Shown one piece after another: positions 7,892 to 15,608 of a stretch of DNA of 18,836 nucleotides. The notes below the pieces were generated by a model. The model was not told where the DNA came from, did not search any database, and was given only the letters and a program-made list of their open reading frames with translations. The stretch is taken from the NCBI GenBank assembly GCA_964483375.1, contig CAZABJ010000053.1, forward strand, positions 1 to 18,836, read 5' to 3'. The position numbers were made by a program, and so were the translations under genes. Origin of the DNA: JAUIEH01 sp964483375. Its GTDB lineage: Bacteria; Pseudomonadota; Alphaproteobacteria; Caulobacterales; Maricaulaceae. How positions within the stretch are numbered: the first letter of the stretch is position 1; each line of letters opens with the position of its first letter.

Positions 7892-9337
7892 ATGTCGTCG
7901 CTAGACCTAGATTTCGTCATCACCGCGCCGTTTCGCACGCTGTTCAACCTGAACACCGATGCGACCGCAGCCGCCGCCGGCCGCGCCGCGCGGCTCTTCG
8001 CCGACATCGCTCGCCGCCTCGCCGACCGGCATGGCGGAGAGGCCTTCACCGCCTGGCGCGACCCCGCCGATCAATTCGCCCAATACGTCACCTTGTCCGA
8101 CGACAGCGTTCCCGCCTCGGCCTTGCCCGCCATCGTCGCGCGCTATCCCGCCGAACAGGCGGCGGCGCTCGCTCCCGACGCGGCTGCCGAAATCCAGAAT
8201 CTCTCCGAAATCGTCGCGTCCGGGCCTCGGGTGAGCCTGAGCGATCTGCAAATCCACCTGTTCGACAACACGCTCTCGCTTATTCGGTATGTCGTGAAGG
8301 TGCGGGGGTTGCACGTTTCGGACGCCAAGCCCTTTCTCGACGCCTTCGACCCCGCCGCCTATCGCGCGTCGGTCGCTGTCGCGCGACACGCCCATGTCGT
8401 GGTCGCCGATGCGGCGGAGGCGGCGGCGGCGTTAGAGGCTGGACCGCACGCGCCTGAGCGCGGGGGTGCGCCGATCGTCCGGCAGCCCGGCGGCTTCCTC
8501 GCCTTCGCCGATGTGAACTTCCCCCATCGCGACGATGTCGACGTCGCCAATGACCGTCGTTGGCCTGAGGACGTGGATTCGGTTCTGTGGGCGGCCCGCA
8601 CGCTGTGCCTCCCGCTGCCTCACCAAGACCTCGCCGAGGAGATCGCGACCCATTGGCGGGTGACCGCCGAAACGCGGGGAGCGATACCGGGCGCGCCGGA
8701 TCGATGGATGGCCTGCAATATCGGAAGCTCGGTTTATCTGGGAACGTCTGAGGAGTTTGAAGCCGCCGGCCTCGCCGCCGCGCTCGATAAGATCCAGTAT
8801 TTTTACGCGCTGTGCGACGTCATTCGCCGCATGTTCCGCGACCGATACGCTGATCTGGTCGACGACATCACCGAGCGCCGCTTCACCGCCGTAGACGCCA
8901 TGGTCACCCGCCTGAACTCGCAGGTCTCCTTCGCGGTCTCAGAATATGAAGAGGTGGCGCTGGGGCTGCAGCTCGGTCGCAAATGGCTCTTCGAGCGCTT
9001 TGTCGCGGTCTATGAGATGCATCGGGTCATCGAGACGATGCGCATGAAGCAAGAGGCGGTGACAGAGCTTGTGCGGGACCTGCGCGAACGCTTCCGCAAA
9101 CGCTCCCAGCGCCGCATCGAAACCGCCGCTTTCGCCATTGGCGGGGTGACGCTGGTTGATTTCGTCCTCAACTTAGCCGCCTTCTCACGCGACGAGGTGC
9201 AGCCCGACGCCTTTTGGCCGCCTGTCGATGGAGGTCTGTCGCGGGCGTTGGCGCATCTTTCCAGCGATGCGTTGGCGGTGTTGCTGATCGCGGCGCTGGC
9301 CGGCCTTGTCATCCTCTATGCGCGGAGCCGTCAGTGA
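7892..9337 (+). CDS. Unrecognised 481-residue protein with two C-terminal membrane helices
   Basis: I do not recognise the family. The ATG at 7892 is chosen because GGGGGA lies about 7 bases upstream; the longer in-frame extension overlaps rsfS and has no family-like character. The N-terminal 400 residues look soluble and mixed alpha/beta, with an Ala-rich helical region at 24-110. Tryptophan- and proline-containing motifs follow (WPEDVDSVLWAARTLCLPLP at 224-243). From about 290 to 405 the protein is strongly helical and ends in a basic patch (RERFRKRSQRR, 398-408). Two hydrophobic helices follow at about 411-430 and 458-477, joined by a loop of about 28 residues. This suggests a cytoplasmic domain held by a membrane hairpin, superficially CorA-like in layout, but no GMN motif is present. 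Its TGA overlaps the GTG start of the next gene, so the two are probably translationally coupled. Confidence 0.8.
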   Translation: MSSLDLDFVITAPFRTLFNLNTDATAAAAGRAARLFADIARRLADRHGGEAFTAWRDPADQFAQYVTLSDDSVPASALPAIVARYPAEQAAALAPDAAAEIQNLSEIVASGPRVSLSDLQIHLFDNTLSLIRYVVKVRGLHVSDAKPFLDAFDPAAYRASVAVARHAHVVVADAAEAAAALEAGPHAPERGGAPIVRQPGGFLAFADVNFPHRDDVDVANDRRWPEDVDSVLWAARTLCLPLPHQDLAEEIATHWRVTAETRGAIPGAPDRWMACNIGSSVYLGTSEEFEAAGLAAALDKIQYFYALCDVIRRMFRDRYADLVDDITERRFTAVDAMVTRLNSQVSFAVSEYEEVALGLQLGRKWLFERFVAVYEMHRVIETMRMKQEAVTELVRDLRERFRKRSQRRIETAAFAIGGVTLVDFVLNLAAFSRDEVQPDAFWPPVDGGLSRALAHLSSDALAVLLIAALAGLVILYARSRQ

Positions 9338-10629
9338 ATCAGACCTTTCTCAGCGACATCCCCGAGATTCTGCGCGAAGCGCTCTCAGCGGTCGAGGCGC
9401 GTCAAGCCCCTGTGGCGTGGCGCGACGCGCGGGCGCGGGTCGCCGCAGACCGCGCCGCGTTCGAGACCGTCCTCGATCGCGACCCCAGCCTCCGCGTCTA
9501 TGGCGTCACGACGCTTTCGGGCCATCGAGACGACGATCCCGAGCCGCCCGGCCCGCACACCGTCAACGCGTTGCTGTGGCAAGCCCATTTGTTGGGCGAC
9601 GGTCCGCGGTTCGACACCTTCGAGGCGCTGTGCATAACGGCGGCGAAAATCCTCCAAACCGGCGCAGGGGGCAGTTTGATATCGCCGGAAACCTACGATG
9701 TGATCCTGGCCGCGTTCGAAGATCCGCGCTGCACTTTCGACGGCGTGCCACGGCTTGCGTCTTACTCCTCCGGCGACGTCGTGCCCGGCATGCATTGGGC
9801 GCGTGCGGCGTTGAAGGGGAGGCTGGGTCCGGTGGATCTCGCGCCGGGCGAGGCCATGGCGCTGATGAACGGCAGTTTCGTGCATGTGGGCGCCGCGCTC
9901 GCGCTGACGCCGCGATTGGCGCGCGGTGTTGACGGCTTCCTTGAAGCCACCGCGCGCGCGTTTCACCGCCTGTCCGCCCCGCAGCACCTGCTCGCCCATA
10001 GCGCGGCCAGCGCTGATGCGCGGCTCGCCCGATGGGCGCAGGCGACCGAGGAAGCCGCTCCGGATGCGGGGCTGGAGACAACCCCCCAGCCGCCGGTTTC
10101 GCTGCGGGCCACCGACGGGGTCGCAATGGCGTTGATGCAGGCGCGTCGGGAGTTTGACGCCGCTGTCGCAAACGCGCTGGCCGCGCCCTCAAACAACCCG
10201 CTCATCGCGCGCACCCAGTCCGGCGAGGCCCGACTCCTCAGCCAAGGGAGTTTTCTCGCTTTGCCGCTCGCCTTGGCGACGGAGACGGTCATCAACGCCT
10301 TGCTCGCCGCCATGTGGACGGTGACTGAGCGGGTCAAGTACATGCTGTCGGGCCGTGCGCCTGACATCCCGCTGGACGGCGGCGATGCGCGCGACCCCAT
10401 CCGGTTCATCCAAGCGCCGAAAATGGTGCAGGCGATTTTGGAGCGTTCCCGGAGACGGTTCGGCATGCGCGCTTTCGCGACGGGCGGCGCGACGTCATAT
10501 GGCGTCGAGGACTTCTGGACCCATGGTCTGGGGCTCGCCAACGACCTCTCAGCGTTGTTGGACGACATGCGCGCCGCCCTCGCCATCGAAGCGGAGGTTA
10601 TCGCCGGCGCGCCGCACGCAATGCCGTAG
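9334..10629 (+). CDS. Divergent aromatic amino acid (HAL/PAL-family) lyase-like protein
   Basis: The protein has 431 residues; typical HutH/PAL enzymes are about 500 or more. The GTG at 9334 overlaps the upstream TGA and gives the best start; the longer reading frame lies inside the upstream gene. Family landmarks: YGVTTLSGH (Tyr56, equal to the loop Tyr of YG-x-N-T-G-F-G), His85, SSGDVVP (145-151) at the position of ASGDLAP, LAPGEAMALMNGS (Asn179), Q-P-P-V-S-L-R (252-258), SNNPLI, QGSF and GVEDFW (Glu392). Odd points: the MIO-forming triad is Ser-Ser-Gly rather than Ala-Ser-Gly, and the catalytic Tyr of Q-D-P-Y-S-L-R is Val255. The MIO cofactor may form poorly or not at all, so the reaction and substrate cannot be assigned. 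No histidine-utilisation (hut) genes are nearby. The 3' end overlaps the convergent nadD by 32 bases. Confidence 0.82.
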   Translation: MNQTFLSDIPEILREALSAVEARQAPVAWRDARARVAADRAAFETVLDRDPSLRVYGVTTLSGHRDDDPEPPGPHTVNALLWQAHLLGDGPRFDTFEALCITAAKILQTGAGGSLISPETYDVILAAFEDPRCTFDGVPRLASYSSGDVVPGMHWARAALKGRLGPVDLAPGEAMALMNGSFVHVGAALALTPRLARGVDGFLEATARAFHRLSAPQHLLAHSAASADARLARWAQATEEAAPDAGLETTPQPPVSLRATDGVAMALMQARREFDAAVANALAAPSNNPLIARTQSGEARLLSQGSFLALPLALATETVINALLAAMWTVTERVKYMLSGRAPDIPLDGGDARDPIRFIQAPKMVQAILERSRRRFGMRAFATGGATSYGVEDFWTHGLGLANDLSALLDDMRAALAIEAEVIAGAPHAMP

Positions 10630-11164
10630 ACGATCTCGGATCGAGCGGAGCGGTCAGGTAAATCCACGCCGGGGGACGCGCGTCGGCCAGCCAGCCGGCG
10701 TATTCCTCGGGCAGACGTCGGCGTGCAAACGCCTCCGCGGCGGGCGAGAACCGGGCGGCGAGCGCCGCGCCGGGACGCGCCACCACGGCGATGGGCACAA
10801 GCGCCATGATCTCCCGCCAGCCGCGCCAGAGGTGGAAACTGGCCAGATTGTCAGCGCCCATGATCCAAACGAAACGAACCCGCGGCCATCGCCCGACAAT
10901 CGCGGTCAGGCTGTCGATGGTGTACCGGGCCCCAAGACGGCTTTCTAAGTCGGTGACCACGAAGCCCGGCGCATCGGCATGGCGTCGGGTCAACGCCATG
11001 CGTTGAGCGAGCGCGTCGGTGTCCGTTTTGTCTTTGAGCGGATTTTGCGGGCTGACGAGCCACCAGACCCGGTCGAGCTCCAATCGCGCCATGGACGTGC
11101 GCGCCACATGCGCATGCCCGCCATGGGCGGGATTGAAGGACCCGCCAAACAGCCCCACGCGCAT
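10598..11164 (-). CDS. nadD: Nicotinate-nucleotide adenylyltransferase
   Basis: The protein has 188 residues from the ATG at 11164. It transfers AMP from ATP to nicotinate mononucleotide in NAD synthesis. The nucleotidyltransferase signature MRVGLFGGSFNPAHGGH is at the N-terminus. KDKTD, the FVWIMGADNLASFHLW segment and the C-terminal DPRSSTALR (the ISSTxIR position) follow. In-frame TTG codons at 11233 and 11191 would add 23 or 9 residues, but the first lacks a ribosome site and overlaps proA, so the ATG is preferred, with some doubt. The stop at 10598 lies inside the convergent lyase-like gene. It follows proA by 37 bp and a small hairpin. In relatives rsfS normally comes next; here the opposite-strand pair intervenes. 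Confidence 0.9.
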   Translation of the reverse strand: MRVGLFGGSFNPAHGGHAHVARTSMARLELDRVWWLVSPQNPLKDKTDTDALAQRMALTRRHADAPGFVVTDLESRLGARYTIDSLTAIVGRWPRVRFVWIMGADNLASFHLWRGWREIMALVPIAVVARPGAALAARFSPAAEAFARRRLPEEYAGWLADARPPAWIYLTAPLDPRSSTALRAARRR

Positions 11165-11181
11165 GCCCGCGGCGAGCGCCT

Positions 11182-11199
11182 CCCCGCGCAAGGGCGGGG
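11182..11199 (-). promoter_or_regulatory. Intercistronic hairpin over the nadD ribosome-binding region
   Basis: CCCCGC (11182-11187) and GCGGGG (11194-11199) are perfect inverted repeats with a 6-base loop, in the gap between the proA stop and the nadD ATG. On the minus strand the 3' arm is GCGGGG, followed by AGG, which overlaps the only purine-rich ribosome site (GGGGAGG), about 14 bases from the ATG. The hairpin could restrain nadD translation or mark an RNA-processing point. There is no U-tract, so termination is unlikely. Confidence 0.4.
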
Positions 11200-11201
11200 C
11201 G

Positions 11202-12464
11202 TCAGGGGCGGATCGTGTCAGCGCCGACAACAACGTACTTATAGGTGGTCAGCTCGTCGGCTCCCACCGGTCCTCGTGCATGCAGCCTGCCTGTCGCAAT
11301 GCCCATCTCCGCGCCGAAACCAAACTCGCCGCCGTCAGCGAACTGAGTGGAGGCGTTCGCGATGACGATGGCGCTGTCGACCTCGGCGCAGAAGCGTTCG
11401 ATCGCCAAAGGGTCGCGGGCGAGGATCGCGTCGGTGTGGCCTGAGCCATAAGACGCGATATGGGCGACGGCGCCCTTCACGCCGTCAACCACGGCGATGT
11501 TGATCACCGCGTCGAGATGTTCTGTCCGAAAGTCTTGGTCCTCCGCCGGCTCGGCTGCGGGGATCAACGCGCGGGCGTCCTGGTCCGCCTTGATTGCGCA
11601 ACCGGCCGCCGTTAACGCCGCGCCGAGGCGCGGCGCGGCCTCCGCAGCGCAAGCGCGATCAATCAGCAGCGTTTCGGTCGCCCCGCAGACGCCGGGCCGA
11701 CGCATCTTAGCATTGAGCACAATCCGTTCCGCCGCATCGAGGTCAGCAGACGCGTGCACGAAGGAGTGGCAAAGCCCTTCAAGATGGCCAAGCGTGGCCA
11801 CGCGGGCTTCCCTCAGCACGCGCTCGGTGAGGCTTTTGCCGCCGCGGGGGATCAACAGGTCCACCGCTCCGCCAAGCCCCGTGATCAACGCCGCCGCCGC
11901 CTCCCGACCGCCCGACGTGATCACTTGCACCGCCTCAGTGGGCAGGCCTGCGCCGGCCAAGCCTGCGTCAATCGTTTTGGCGATTTCCGCGCATGTTCGG
12001 AACGCTTCTGATCCGCCGCGGAGGATTGCGGCGTTGCCCGACCGGATCGCAATCGCCGCGGCGTCTGCGGTCACGCCTGGCCGGCTTTCGAAGATCAACG
12101 CCAAGACCCCGATCGGGACGGCGCGCTTTTCTATCACCAGTCCGTTGGGCCGCCGCCATTGAGCGAGCACGCGCCCGACCGGGTCTGGACGCTGGGCCAG
12201 CGCCTGAACGCCGGCGACCATGCCGCGGATCCGCGCGGGGTCCAGCCGCAGCCGGTCCATGAACGCGCCGGTCGCGCCGTTTGCGCTCGCGGCGCTGACG
12301 TCTTGCGCGTTGGCGGCCAGGATCGCGCGCTCATTCGCAGCGATTTGCTCAGCCATGCTGAGGAGCGCCGCAGAGCGGGTTTCGGGCGAGGCTGCGGCCA
12401 ACACAGGCGCTGCGCGCCGTGCGGCTGCGCCGATTGCGGTCATGTCGAGGGCGGTGTCGATCAT
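11202..12464 (-). CDS. proA: Gamma-glutamyl phosphate reductase (glutamate-5-semialdehyde dehydrogenase)
   Basis: The protein has 420 residues, the normal length. It catalyses NADPH-dependent reduction of glutamyl-5-phosphate, the second step of proline synthesis, in the cytoplasm. Visible motifs are PIGVLALIFESRPGVTADAAA (116-136, ALDH-fold N-terminal region) and NAKMRRPGVCGATETLL, with the catalytic Cys at 260. The family more often has CNA after the Cys where this protein has CGA. HLEGLCHSFVHASADLDAA (227-245) and HTDAI are also conserved. The ATG overlaps the proB TGA as ATGA (12461-12464), so the two enzymes are translationally coupled; this fits their unstable shared intermediate. Confidence 0.96.
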   Translation of the reverse strand: MIDTALDMTAIGAAARRAAPVLAAASPETRSAALLSMAEQIAANERAILAANAQDVSAASANGATGAFMDRLRLDPARIRGMVAGVQALAQRPDPVGRVLAQWRRPNGLVIEKRAVPIGVLALIFESRPGVTADAAAIAIRSGNAAILRGGSEAFRTCAEIAKTIDAGLAGAGLPTEAVQVITSGGREAAAALITGLGGAVDLLIPRGGKSLTERVLREARVATLGHLEGLCHSFVHASADLDAAERIVLNAKMRRPGVCGATETLLIDRACAAEAAPRLGAALTAAGCAIKADQDARALIPAAEPAEDQDFRTEHLDAVINIAVVDGVKGAVAHIASYGSGHTDAILARDPLAIERFCAEVDSAIVIANASTQFADGGEFGFGAEMGIATGRLHARGPVGADELTTYKYVVVGADTIRP

Positions 12465-13585
12465 GAAGGCTGAGTCCTGGCGGCGGGCACAAGGTCCTCG
12501 GCGTGGATCAACGCCGCACCGCGACGATAGCCGAGCACAGCCTCGATTTCCTCGCTGCGTCGGCCTGCGATGAGGCGCGCGTCGGGCGCGTCATAGCCGG
12601 CCAGGCCTAGTCCGATCTCACCCCCGCTCTCGTCCAGGATACGTACGGTCTCCCCGCGCTGAAACACGCCAGTCACGGCCAGCACGCCAGCGGAGAGGAG
12701 GCTCTTGCCCGTTCGCACGGCTTCCGCGGCGCCGGCGTCCACTGTGACCGAACCGGACGGAGGATGTGCGGAGGCGATCCACCGACGTCGCGCGTTCAGA
12801 CGCGAGGTGTGGGCCGCGAAGAACGTGCAGCGCGCGCCGTTTGCGAGGTCGGCGAACGGCGCGGTCGCGCGCCCGTCTAAGATAAGCGTCCATACCCCGG
12901 CCCGAGCGGCGATCTCCGCTGCGGCGAGCTTTGACGCCATCCCGCCCGAGCCCAGCCCGGCGGCAAGGTTCGGTCCGCCGGCCATGGCGCGGATTTCCGG
13001 CGTTATCGCGCCGACCTCCTCAATGTGGCGCGCCTCGGCGTTTGAGACGGGGTCTTTGTCGTAGAGACCATCGACGTCGGACAACAGCACCAGCCCTTCC
13101 GCCCCGACCAGCTCCGCAACCCGTGCTGCGAGGCGATCATTGTCGCCGAAGCGGATCTCATCGGTGGCGACGGTGTCATTCTCATTGACGATGGGCGTGA
13201 CGTTGCGCGCCATCAGTTCATTGAGCGTCGCGCGCGCGTTCAGCCAGCGCCGTCGATGTTCGGTGTCGCTCAGCGTCAGCAGCGTTTGGGCCGTCTGTCG
13301 GTTCACGTCCAGAAAAGCGGCCGACCACATCGCCATCAGCGCCGGCTGGCCGATGGCGGCGGCGGCCTGCTTCTGTTCAAGCCGATCGAGCCGAGCGCCG
13401 CCAAAGGCCGCGCGCCCCAGTGCGATGGCGCCGGAGGTGACCAACACGATCTGCGCCCGCGTTTGCGCGCTCACATCGGCGATCAAGGCGCGGGTCCACG
13501 CCGCTGCGTCATCGCGCGCCAAAAGCGCGGAGCCAACCTTGATGACCAGCCGATCCGCAGCGCTGATGCGTTTCAGGGCGTCCAT
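12461..13585 (-). CDS. proB: Glutamate 5-kinase with PUA domain
   Basis: The protein has 374 residues. It phosphorylates glutamate in the first, feedback-controlled step of proline synthesis. The amino-acid-kinase domain spans about 11-255: VIKVGSALL (14-22), LVTSGAIALG (48-57), PIVNENDTVATDEIRFGDND (131-150), LLSDVDGLY (167-175) and GSGGMASK (212-219). A PUA domain follows at about 277-360 (SGSVTVDAGAAEAV ... GVFQRGETVRI), as in the E. coli-type long form, where it contributes to oligomer state and regulation. The ATG at 13585 overlaps the 3' end of obgE by 13 bases, and the stop overlaps the proA start, so the gene sits in a tightly coupled obgE-proB-proA run. Confidence 0.96.
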   Translation of the reverse strand: MDALKRISAADRLVIKVGSALLARDDAAAWTRALIADVSAQTRAQIVLVTSGAIALGRAAFGGARLDRLEQKQAAAAIGQPALMAMWSAAFLDVNRQTAQTLLTLSDTEHRRRWLNARATLNELMARNVTPIVNENDTVATDEIRFGDNDRLAARVAELVGAEGLVLLSDVDGLYDKDPVSNAEARHIEEVGAITPEIRAMAGGPNLAAGLGSGGMASKLAAAEIAARAGVWTLILDGRATAPFADLANGARCTFFAAHTSRLNARRRWIASAHPPSGSVTVDAGAAEAVRTGKSLLSAGVLAVTGVFQRGETVRILDESGGEIGLGLAGYDAPDARLIAGRRSEEIEAVLGYRRGAALIHAEDLVPAARTQPS

Positions 13586-14622
13586 GGCGCTGTTTCTTGA
13601 TCCGGGGCGGCGGCGGCTTGGGCCTCAGCGCGCAGAGATCGCGCCGCCTCGGCGATTTTGTGCGAAAGGGCGGGGAGGCCGGCGCCGGACACGCCCGAAA
13701 TCGCCATCGCTTGGGATCCTGCGGCTTGCGATAGCGCGGCCAAGCGCGCGGCGATCGTCGCCTCGTCCAGGGCGTCGACCTTATTGAGAGCCACGATTTC
13801 GGGCTTTTCGTCCAACCCCGCGCCATAGGCGCGCAATTCTTCGCGCACGGTGCGATAGGCCTCGGCGGGATCTTGCGCGGTTCCATCGACGAGATGAACC
13901 AACGCCGCGGTGCGCTCCACATGACCGAGGAAGCGATGACCCAGCCCCGCGCCTTCGCTCGCCCCTTCGATCAGCCCGGGAATGTCGGCGAGCACGTAGC
14001 GCTCGCCTTCATCCACCTCAACAACGCCGAGATGCGGATGGAGGGTGGTGAACGGGTAAGCCGCGGTTTTGGGCCGCGCCCGGGAGAGCGCGCTCAACAG
14101 GGTCGACTTCCCCGCATTGGGAAGCCCGACCAAGCCGGCGTCGGCGATCAGCTTCAGCCGCAGCCAGATCCAGCGATCTTCGCCCGGAGCGCCGGGATTA
14201 GCGCGTCTGGGGGCCTGATTGACCGACGATTTGAACCGCGCATTGCCCCAACCGCCATTGCCGCCCGCCGCCAGTAGCGCACGGTCGCCGGCCATGGTGA
14301 GATCAGCCAGCAGCGTTTCGCGGTCTTCGTCGAGGATCTGCGTGCCCACCGGCACCTTCAGCGTGGCGTCCTCGCCCGCGGCCCCGGAACGGTTGCGGCC
14401 CATGCCGTGTCCGCCCGTCCCGCCCTTGAAATGCTGTTGGTAGCGATAGTCGATAAGCGTGTTCAGCCCTTCGGCGGCCACGATCCAAACGTCGCCGCCC
14501 TTGCCGCCGTCCCCCCCGTCCGGTCCGCCATACTCGACATATTTCTCACGGCGAAAGGACACGCACCCCGCGCCGCCAGCGCCGGACCGCACATACACTT
14601 TCGCCTGGTCGAGAAACTTCAC
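13573..14622 (-). CDS. obgE: Obg family GTPase
   Basis: The protein has 349 residues and is an essential GTPase of large-subunit assembly and the stress response. The N-terminal Obg fold is Gly-rich (residues 1-158, e.g. GGPDGGDGGKGGDVW at 32-46). The G domain carries GLPNAGKST (166-174, P loop), DIPGLIEGASEGAGLG (213-228, switch II), NKVD (280-283) and a SGVSGAGL G5-like stretch near 309-316. The C-terminus is a short Ala-rich tail; the extra OCT domain of Gram-positive Obg is absent, as in many alphaproteobacteria. The start codon is GTG at 14622 (KFLDQAKVYVRSG follows), 15 bases after the acetyltransferase stop. Confidence 0.96.
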   Translation of the reverse strand: MKFLDQAKVYVRSGAGGAGCVSFRREKYVEYGGPDGGDGGKGGDVWIVAAEGLNTLIDYRYQQHFKGGTGGHGMGRNRSGAAGEDATLKVPVGTQILDEDRETLLADLTMAGDRALLAAGGNGGWGNARFKSSVNQAPRRANPGAPGEDRWIWLRLKLIADAGLVGLPNAGKSTLLSALSRARPKTAAYPFTTLHPHLGVVEVDEGERYVLADIPGLIEGASEGAGLGHRFLGHVERTAALVHLVDGTAQDPAEAYRTVREELRAYGAGLDEKPEIVALNKVDALDEATIAARLAALSQAAGSQAMAISGVSGAGLPALSHKIAEAARSLRAEAQAAAAPDQETAPWTP

Positions 14623-14637
14623 CGCGCCTGCATCCGC

Positions 14638-15210
14638 TTAAGCGTCCGCCGTCTGTGCGTCCGAGGCGTCGGCCGGCAAAGCGGCGAGATCCGCGACCAT
14701 ATCAGCGCTGTCGACCTGGGCGTTGCGCGCCAATGAGTAAAGCTTCGTCACCTTACCGGTGGGAACGAACCCGGCTTTCTCCAACACCCGCGAAGAGGCC
14801 GGATTGTCCGTGAAATAGCCGGCGGTCAGACGGTCGCAGCCCAGCTCATCTCGCGACCAACGAGCGAGCGCGAGCGCGGCCTCGGTGGCGTATCCCAGGC
14901 CCCAATGGGGTTTGGCGATCCAATAGCCGAGCTCGAAATCGTCCGATCCCCGCCGCTTGAACACCCCCGCCGCGCCGACCAGCGCGTTGTCGATGCGGCG
15001 CGTTACGGCGAAGGGATAATCGACCCCCCGCCGGCGGCCGTGCGGGTGGGTCATGATCCACCCCTCGGCGGTTTCGACGGGGTAGGGATGGGGGACGGAC
15101 GTGGTCATCCGCGCCACGTCGTAGTCGCCGGCGTAGCGCGCGGCCAGCGGCGCGTCGTCCAGCGTGAACGGACGCAGGCGGAGGCATTGGGACAGAATTT
15201 CGAGATTCAT
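14638..15210 (-). CDS. GNAT family N-acetyltransferase, RimJ/RimL-like
   Basis: The protein has 190 residues from the ATG at 15210, which has GGGAGGG about 9 bases upstream; a TTG one codon earlier is less likely. The sequence begins with the RimJ/RimL-type pattern (RLRPFTLDDAPLAARYAGD). It continues through FELGYWIAKPHWGLGYATEA, where the GLGYATEA stretch (about 106-113) is the acetyl-CoA-binding R/Q-x-x-G-x-G/A position in altered form. N-P-A-S-S-R-V-L-E-K-A-GF (137-148) is the usual motif B region. Family knowledge: such enzymes acetylate N-termini of ribosomal proteins or small molecules. A GNAT gene between rpmA and obgE is a recurrent alphaproteobacterial arrangement, but the substrate is not known. 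Confidence 0.88.
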   Translation of the reverse strand: MNLEILSQCLRLRPFTLDDAPLAARYAGDYDVARMTTSVPHPYPVETAEGWIMTHPHGRRRGVDYPFAVTRRIDNALVGAAGVFKRRGSDDFELGYWIAKPHWGLGYATEAALALARWSRDELGCDRLTAGYFTDNPASSRVLEKAGFVPTGKVTKLYSLARNAQVDSADMVADLAALPADASDAQTADA

Positions 15211-15274
15211 CAAAGGGGCCCTCCCGGCGGGAGTGGTTAAATCTCGGCGACGCCCCCTCTTACGCTGTTTGCGG

Positions 15275-15301
15275 GGATCGTCGCCAGGCGGCAGACGATC
15301 C
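15275..15301 (-). other. Hairpin downstream of rpmA
   Basis: GGATCGTC (15275-15282) and GACGATCC (15294-15301) are perfect 8-base inverted repeats. Three further internal pairs (GCC/GGC) can form if one bulged A is allowed. It lies 30 bases past the rpmA stop. No U-tract follows on either strand, so it is a possible mRNA 3'-end stabiliser or partial attenuator between the ribosomal-protein genes and the downstream genes, rather than a classic terminator. Confidence 0.45.
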
Positions 15302-15330
15302 GATTGCAGCTCAGCGCATCGTTCGCCTGG

Positions 15331-15606
15331 TTACTCGGCGGGTTTCAGCGCCGCGTCCGGCGCCACCACCACATAAGTTCGTCCGCCGCGTTTCTTTTCG
15401 AAGCGTACGGCGCCTTCGCTCAAGGCGAACAGGGTGTGGTCCTTGCCCATGCCCACATTCTCGCCCGGCCAAAACTTGGTGCCGCGCTGACGCACGATGA
15501 TGTTGCCGGGAATGACGGCTTGCCCGCCGAATTTTTTCACCCCGAGGCGGCGGCCTTCGGAGTCGCGACCGTTGCGCGACGAACCGCCGGCTTTTTTGTG
15601 CGCCAT
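15331..15606 (-). CDS. rpmA: 50S ribosomal protein L27
   Basis: The protein has 91 residues, the standard length. It is a large-subunit protein whose N-terminus reaches the peptidyl-transferase centre. MAHKKAGGSSRNGRDSEGRR followed by LGVKKFGGQ is the family signature, with the AHKK tail directly after Met; no cleavable N-terminal extension of the Firmicutes type is present. GNIIVRQRGTKFWPGENVGMG is also conserved. The gene lies 2 bases after the rplU stop, so co-translation with L21 is expected. Confidence 0.97.
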   Translation of the reverse strand: MAHKKAGGSSRNGRDSEGRRLGVKKFGGQAVIPGNIIVRQRGTKFWPGENVGMGKDHTLFALSEGAVRFEKKRGGRTYVVVAPDAALKPAE

Positions 15607-15608
15607 GC

